In this document: piece by piece, positions 60,155 to 64,000 of the stretch
Numbering within the stretch: position 1 is the first letter of the stretch
How the letters are laid out: each line of letters begins with the position of its first letter
Origin: Candidatus Dormiibacterota bacterium
GTDB lineage: Bacteria; Chloroflexota; Dormibacteria; Aeolococcales; Aeolococcaceae
NCBI GenBank assembly: GCA_003162415.1
Contig: PMOL01000005.1
Location: 318,064 to 382,063 of the forward strand
Length of the DNA: 64,000 nucleotides
Direction of reading: 5' to 3'
Translations under genes and position numbers: made by a program
Notes under the pieces: generated by a model
The model's database searches: none
Seen by the model: the letters and a program-made list of their open reading frames with translations, nothing else
Told to the model about the DNA's origin: nothing

Positions 60155-61111
60155 TCAGGCGGTCTGAGGTCCCCAATCGCCGAGATCGAACGCCTCGAGG
60201 ACCGACTGTGCCTCCGCGGTTTGAGCGGGGGTAAGCCGGCGCGTGAACTGGGTTGCCTGCTGCTCACGCCGGCTGCCCGAAGTCGTCGCGGTGACGGCGT
60301 TCGGGTGGACCTTCACCGTGCCGTGATGCACCGTGAACTTGGGGTCTTCCGACTCGGTGAGGTATTGCTCCATGGCCGCCGACCACTGCAGTCCTATGCG
60401 CGCGGTCAGTGCTTGAAAGCTCGTCATCGGGTCGAGACACAACTCATCGTGCGACGCAACGATCCAGGAGGGATGGCGGTCGGCTGCGTCTTTGAGCGCG
60501 CGCGTCAGCAGTCCAACGTTCCAGGCGGCGATCCTCACCGGTGACGATGTGCCGTTTGGCGACTCGAGACCGAGCGAGCTCAGATATCGCTCTCGAACGA
60601 CGGGATGGTTGCCGATGGCATGCTCGCTCCACATGCCGAGCACCAGCCAGCTGGAGACGATGTTGAGCGGGTTGCGACGGAGGATGATCACCGTCGGCGA
60701 GTACCGCTCCGCGATCCAGTCCAGCGAGAAGATCGAGTTGACCGACTTCACGACCACGTGGCGTGGGCGACGGCGCGTGAAACGCGTGCCCTCAGCCAGG
60801 CCGGCAACGAGGTAGTCACGCATCACCGGCGGCACATGCACCAACCGGCGCCCCGCAGCACGGGCTGACTCGACCTTGTCCCACGGCCACCCGCCGGCGA
60901 ACGCGAGGTCCCAGATCAGCCGGTACCAGTAACTTGAGTCGCCTGCCTCGAGGACCGGGTATTCGCCGAGTCGCGTTGCGGCGACGGCCCCCAGCACGTC
61001 CGAGTTGTGCCCGTCCGGCTCGTACACGATGCGGGTACCCATGGCGTGTCCCAAAACATTCGCGGCCCACGTGCTTCCGCAGCGTGCCGCCCCGGCAACC
61101 AATACCTTCAT
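60155..61111 (-). CDS. Sulfotransferase-family protein
   Basis: 318 residues from ATG 61111. The PAPS-binding loop is KVLVAGAARCGSTWAANVLG at the very N-terminus; the 3'-phosphate motif is seen in VIILRRNPLNIVSSWL. Such enzymes sulfate carbohydrates, lipids or small molecules with PAPS. The ATG shares an ATGA with the small anchored protein gene, placing it at the end of the MacAB-like export operon. No PAPS synthesis gene is in the window. The acceptor is unknown. Confidence 0.82.
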   Translation of the reverse strand: MKVLVAGAARCGSTWAANVLGHAMGTRIVYEPDGHNSDVLGAVAATRLGEYPVLEAGDSSYWYRLIWDLAFAGGWPWDKVESARAAGRRLVHVPPVMRDYLVAGLAEGTRFTRRRPRHVVVKSVNSIFSLDWIAERYSPTVIILRRNPLNIVSSWLVLGMWSEHAIGNHPVVRERYLSSLGLESPNGTSSPVRIAAWNVGLLTRALKDAADRHPSWIVASHDELCLDPMTSFQALTARIGLQWSAAMEQYLTESEDPKFTVHHGTVKVHPNAVTATTSGSRREQQATQFTRRLTPAQTAEAQSVLEAFDLGDWGPQTA

Positions 61112-61446
61112 GGGCTGGTCGGGTTCGGAGCGACCGTCGCCACCGGCAGCGCAGCAGGTTGAGCAGGCTGCTTCGTCACCTGCTTCGCGCGGTGCGGCTT
61201 GGCTGCCCTCGCGTCGCAGGCCTGGTGATTCTTGGTGACGACGCATGGCTTCGGCAGCACGAGCGGCGCTTGGTTGAGCGGCGCTGCCGTGTACTGAGCG
61301 GACGCGGCGTTGGAGGGAGCGGCGGCACTGCCGGCCGCCACGATCACCCCAGCCAGGGCCGCCACGATGAGCACACCCGAGCCGGCCGCAGCCGTCACGG
61401 GCGAGCGCGAGAAGTCGAACCACTTGATCATGGATGCGACGCTCAT
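61108..61446 (-). CDS. Small membrane-anchored protein, unknown function
   Basis: 112 residues: short cytoplasmic start, one membrane helix (about 17-42), then an Ala/Pro/Lys-rich external part with the only two cysteines in PCVVTKNHQACD, which could form a disulphide. No family recognised. It overlaps both neighbours by four bases (ATGA at each end), so it is a genuine member of the operon between ABC permease and sulfotransferase. Confidence 0.68.
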   Translation of the reverse strand: MSVASMIKWFDFSRSPVTAAAGSGVLIVAALAGVIVAAGSAAAPSNAASAQYTAAPLNQAPLVLPKPCVVTKNHQACDARAAKPHRAKQVTKQPAQPAALPVATVAPNPTSP

Positions 61447-62675
61447 TGTCGCCTCACGGCCTCGACGGGCTGCAGCAGCGACGCTCGAACCGCGGGATAG
61501 AGCCCTGCGCCCACGCCGATCACCAACGCTACCGCTGCAGCGATGAGTATGGCGAAGCCGGTGATGACCGGCGCCGGCAGGTCCGTCAGGACGTCGCCCA
61601 TGAATGTCGCACCGCCGTACCCCAGCGCGATACCCGCGATGGCGCCGAGCACCGCGAGCAGGAGGGCTTCGATGAGGAACTGGCCGAGGATGTCCTCCCG
61701 ACTGGCGCCCACGGCGCGGCGCACCCCGATCTCATATGCGCGCTCACCGACGGTCGCGAGCATGAGGCTCATGATGCCAATCCCGCCGGTGAGCAGCGCG
61801 ATGACTGCCACCGCACCGAGCATCCACTGCATGACAGTGCCCACTCGCTCGGCGCTGGCCACGAGGTCCTGCTGAGTTTGCACGGTGAAGTCTGCGAGCG
61901 CAGGGTCAGTGATTTGGTGCTGTCGGAGCAGGGTGTTGGTGACCTCTGCGGCCACATTCGAGGTCGTGCTCGGGCTCGTTGCCTGCACAAGGATCTGCTG
62001 GATCTGGGACAAGTTGCCAGGAAGAACCTCATCCCAGAGGGTCGTGATCGGCATGACCACGAGATCGTCCTGATTCAACGTGCCGGAGTACCCGCGTGGC
62101 GCGTACTCGCCGATGACCTTGAACTGCTGCGTGTTGATGAGAACGGTCTGGCCGATCGGATTGACAGTTGGAAAGACCTCTCTGGCCACGGTCTGGCCGA
62201 GGATGACGACGGGCTGCGCGGCATTGATCGCAGCCGGACCGAACTGCAGCCCCTGGCTCAGCGTGTAACCGCGTGCGGCCCCGAACCCCGGCGTGCTGCC
62301 CAAGACATCGGTCTGCCATACATGTGACCCCGCGACGACGTTCTCGTTGACGCCCGCGCTCGGGACGGCCTGAACCGCATCGGGAACATTGGCCGGGTTA
62401 CTGAGCGCGTCAGCGTCACTGCGGGTCAGGCTCGACGTGCCGCCAATGCCTCGCTGGATACCTGATGAGGAGGGACCCGACGGAGTAACGACCACAAGAT
62501 TTGCGCCGAGACCTTCGACCGACGCCTTCGCGGTGCTGCTCACTGCATGCGCTACGGAGACGAGCATGATTACCGACGCGACGCCTGCCACGATGCCGAG
62601 GACATTGAGCGTAGCGCGCACCCAATGACGCGTCAGGCCGCGGAATGCGACCAGCATTGCGTCCCGGAGCTTCAT
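61443..62675 (-). CDS. MacB/FtsX-type ABC transporter permease
   Basis: 410 residues with the MacB layout: one N-terminal helix (about 20-45), a large periplasmic domain (about 46-280) and three C-terminal helices, preceded by GGIGIMSLMLATVGERAYEIGVRRAVGASR, the coupling-region signature. Part of a tripartite-type exporter with the ATPase and fusion protein genes upstream; such systems move lipoproteins, peptides or toxins rather than small ions. Confidence 0.92.
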   Translation of the reverse strand: MKLRDAMLVAFRGLTRHWVRATLNVLGIVAGVASVIMLVSVAHAVSSTAKASVEGLGANLVVVTPSGPSSSGIQRGIGGTSSLTRSDADALSNPANVPDAVQAVPSAGVNENVVAGSHVWQTDVLGSTPGFGAARGYTLSQGLQFGPAAINAAQPVVILGQTVAREVFPTVNPIGQTVLINTQQFKVIGEYAPRGYSGTLNQDDLVVMPITTLWDEVLPGNLSQIQQILVQATSPSTTSNVAAEVTNTLLRQHQITDPALADFTVQTQQDLVASAERVGTVMQWMLGAVAVIALLTGGIGIMSLMLATVGERAYEIGVRRAVGASREDILGQFLIEALLLAVLGAIAGIALGYGGATFMGDVLTDLPAPVITGFAILIAAAVALVIGVGAGLYPAVRASLLQPVEAVRRQ

Positions 62676-63409
62676 CGCAGCGGCGTCCAGTCCGGAGCGG
62701 GCATCACCGCTGCCGCGGCAGCGCGATCGTCAGGCCGCACTGCTGCGCCGATCTCGTTGATGGTTCCGCTTTCGATGCGCACCACCCGTTGGGCGACGGC
62801 GGCAACCGACATGTTATGGGTGACCAGCACGATTGTCCGTGCCTGGTCATGCAGCTCGCCGAGGAGTTCCATCACCTGCTCTGCGCTGTCGGGATCGATG
62901 CTGCCGGTCGGCTCGTCCGCCAGGATCAGCGCAGGGTCGTTCACGAGCGCTCGCGCAATCGCAACGCGCTGCTGCTCACCTCCCGACAGCAGGCTCGCCG
63001 GGTGGTCGGCGCGATGGTCCATGCCGACGCGCTCGAGGACCTTGGTCGTGAGGGCGCGGCGCTCTCGAGTCACTCCCGCATACACCAGCGGCAGCTCGAT
63101 GTTCTCGTACACCGTCAACTCGGGAACCAGGTTGAACATCTGGAACACGAATCCAATCGAGCGATTGCGGATGCGAGAAAGCTTGGTGTCGTTCAGCGTG
63201 CTCGTGTCCTCGCCCAGGAACAGGAGGCGCCCTGAGGTTGGTTGATCGAGGCAGCCGATCAGATTGAGCAGTGTCGACTTCCCAGATCCGGATGGCCCTA
63301 CGATCGCCATGAATTCACCGCGCTGGATCACCAGGTTCACGTCGCGCAGCGCCGTGACCGGGGCCGAAGCGCTGCCGTATGTCCTGCCGACCGATGCGAG
63401 CTCAATCAT
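62672..63409 (-). CDS. MacB/LolD-type ABC transporter ATPase
   Basis: 245 residues. Walker A GPSGSGKST (residues 38-46), signature LLSGGEQQRVAIARAL, Walker B LILADEPTG, switch histidine in VLVTHNM. Energises the adjacent permease, which it overlaps as ATGA. A 36-base gap separates it from the fusion protein gene. Confidence 0.94.
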   Translation of the reverse strand: MIELASVGRTYGSASAPVTALRDVNLVIQRGEFMAIVGPSGSGKSTLLNLIGCLDQPTSGRLLFLGEDTSTLNDTKLSRIRNRSIGFVFQMFNLVPELTVYENIELPLVYAGVTRERRALTTKVLERVGMDHRADHPASLLSGGEQQRVAIARALVNDPALILADEPTGSIDPDSAEQVMELLGELHDQARTIVLVTHNMSVAAVAQRVVRIESGTINEIGAAVRPDDRAAAAAVMPAPDWTPLR

Positions 63410-63445
63410 GAATGCGACGCCACCAGACTCAACGTATCTGCGCGA

Positions 63446-64000
63446 TCACGTCGGAGAGGGCGAGGCTGCCGGCAGCTGAGTCCCCCCGGTCGGCGACAGC
63501 AGGACCTGCTCGCCCACTTGGAGGCCGGATTTGATCTCAGTCAGCGTGCTGCCAATCAATCCGATCTGGACTGTCGTTGCGTATGCCTGTCCGCTGGACC
63601 AGACGTCGACCTGGGTCTGGTTGTTGGGACCCGTGAACAGCGCAATCGAAGGCACTGCGAGCACGCTGTTCGCAGTGGCAACCGTCACACTGACCGATCC
63701 CGTCTGACCGTTTCGCAGCCTGGGGTCAGTCGTACTGAGTTGAATCTCGGCATAGTATTCGGAAACGCCGCCGACTTGTGTGGCGCTCGTCTCGATCGAG
63801 GCGACCTTCGCGGGAAACGCCGACCCGGGTAACGCGTCGACGCTGACGATCGCCGCCTGGCCCGACGTCAGCAGCACATCTTCGTTTTGGCTGAACGGGG
63901 CCCAGAAATCGAACTGTGCACTGTTGCCGATGACGATGAACCCGTTGGCGATCGCCGAGCCACCGTTACTCACCGGGTTGGTGAAGCCGGAGTTTCCGGC
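63446..64000 (-). CDS. HlyD/MacA-type periplasmic adaptor protein, N-terminus cut by window edge
   Basis: C-terminal 184 residues of a membrane fusion protein; the frame stays open to the right edge. Beta-barrel and membrane-proximal domains are visible (AIVSVDALPGSAFPAKVASI, DPRLRNGQTGSVSVTV, VPSIALF, GLQVGEQVLL). The N-terminal helix and hairpin lie outside the window. It is upstream of the ATPase and permease genes, giving the usual MacA-MacB order. No outer-membrane factor is seen. Confidence 0.87.
   Translation of the reverse strand, partial: AGNSGFTNPVSNGGSAIANGFIVIGNSAQFDFWAPFSQNEDVLLTSGQAAIVSVDALPGSAFPAKVASIETSATQVGGVSEYYAEIQLSTTDPRLRNGQTGSVSVTVATANSVLAVPSIALFTGPNNQTQVDVWSSGQAYATTVQIGLIGSTLTEIKSGLQVGEQVLLSPTGGTQLPAASPSPT

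Noticed and set aside
1..64000. CRISPR arrays, rRNA genes, prophage and insertion sequences
   Set aside because: Looked for regularly spaced short repeats, conserved rRNA stretches, terminal inverted repeats with transposase motifs and phage structural genes; none were found.

Overview
The window comes from a high-GC, free-living, aerobic heterotroph, most likely a soil bacterium of the Actinobacteria / Chloroflexota / Dormibacterota side of the tree. The signs are coenzyme F420 synthesis and use, an LCP-family wall enzyme, a TMEM175-type channel, a Flp pilin, frequent GTG starts and very dense operons with RTGA stop/start overlaps. No rRNA, tRNA, CRISPR array, phage or insertion sequence was recognised, so the phylum cannot be fixed from this window. 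All gene calls come from reading translations by eye; no database search was run.

Layout. 1-2.3 kb: glyoxylate-metabolism pair (partial GlcD oxidase, class V aminotransferase) and a small FlbD-like protein. 2.5-5.3 kb: membrane GGDEF-EAL protein with a C-terminal receiver. 5.4-11.1 kb: F420 island with an F420-dependent glucose-6-phosphate dehydrogenase, a minus-strand operon (EamA transporter, CofC, CofE, CofD, PPOX-fold F420 enzyme), a Ddn-like deazaflavin oxidoreductase and a MaoC-like dehydratase. 11.2-19.6 kb: a seven-gene minus-strand operon (DeoR regulator, two BtpA/SgcQ paralogues, metallophosphoesterase, FGGY kinase, sugar isomerase-like TIM barrel, alpha/beta hydrolase) divergent from an APC permease. 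This looks like an uncharacterised catabolic system and is the best candidate for something new.

19.7-21.7 kb: nucleotidyltransferase-fold protein, DUF3224 protein, and an SDR oxidoreductase that has no normal start codon and lies in frame behind the DUF3224 stop. 21.7-32.5 kb: complete 4-hydroxybenzoate/protocatechuate route to central metabolism (pobA and a hydroxyquinol dioxygenase on the minus strand; pcaI-J-F-H-G-B-D-C-R on the plus strand), with two near-identical 15-bp operator-like sites in the divergent promoter, then an extra hydrolase and a DUF1697 protein. 32.5-39.6 kb: a second aromatic system using CoA thioesters, with an anthraniloyl/salicylyl-CoA-type bifunctional monooxygenase divergent from creatininase-like hydrolase, benzoate/anthranilate-CoA ligase, enoyl-CoA hydratase, RidA deaminase and acyl-CoA dehydrogenase.

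39.5-50.5 kb: GNAT acetyltransferase, OmpR-type two-component pair, orphan Flp pilin, DHA2 drug exporter, small di-haem membrane protein, aldo/keto reductase, a second GGDEF-EAL protein, HtrA-type protease, TMEM175-like channel. 50.6-54.8 kb: LCP enzyme, secreted beta-propeller-like protein, GT39-type glycosyltransferase with a glycine-rich insert. 55.3-58 kb: acetyl-CoA synthetase plus acetate permease. 58.3-60 kb: secreted Ig-repeat surface protein behind a good promoter. 60.2-64 kb: minus-strand MacAB-like export operon (partial fusion protein, ATPase, permease) continuing into a small anchored protein and a sulfotransferase.
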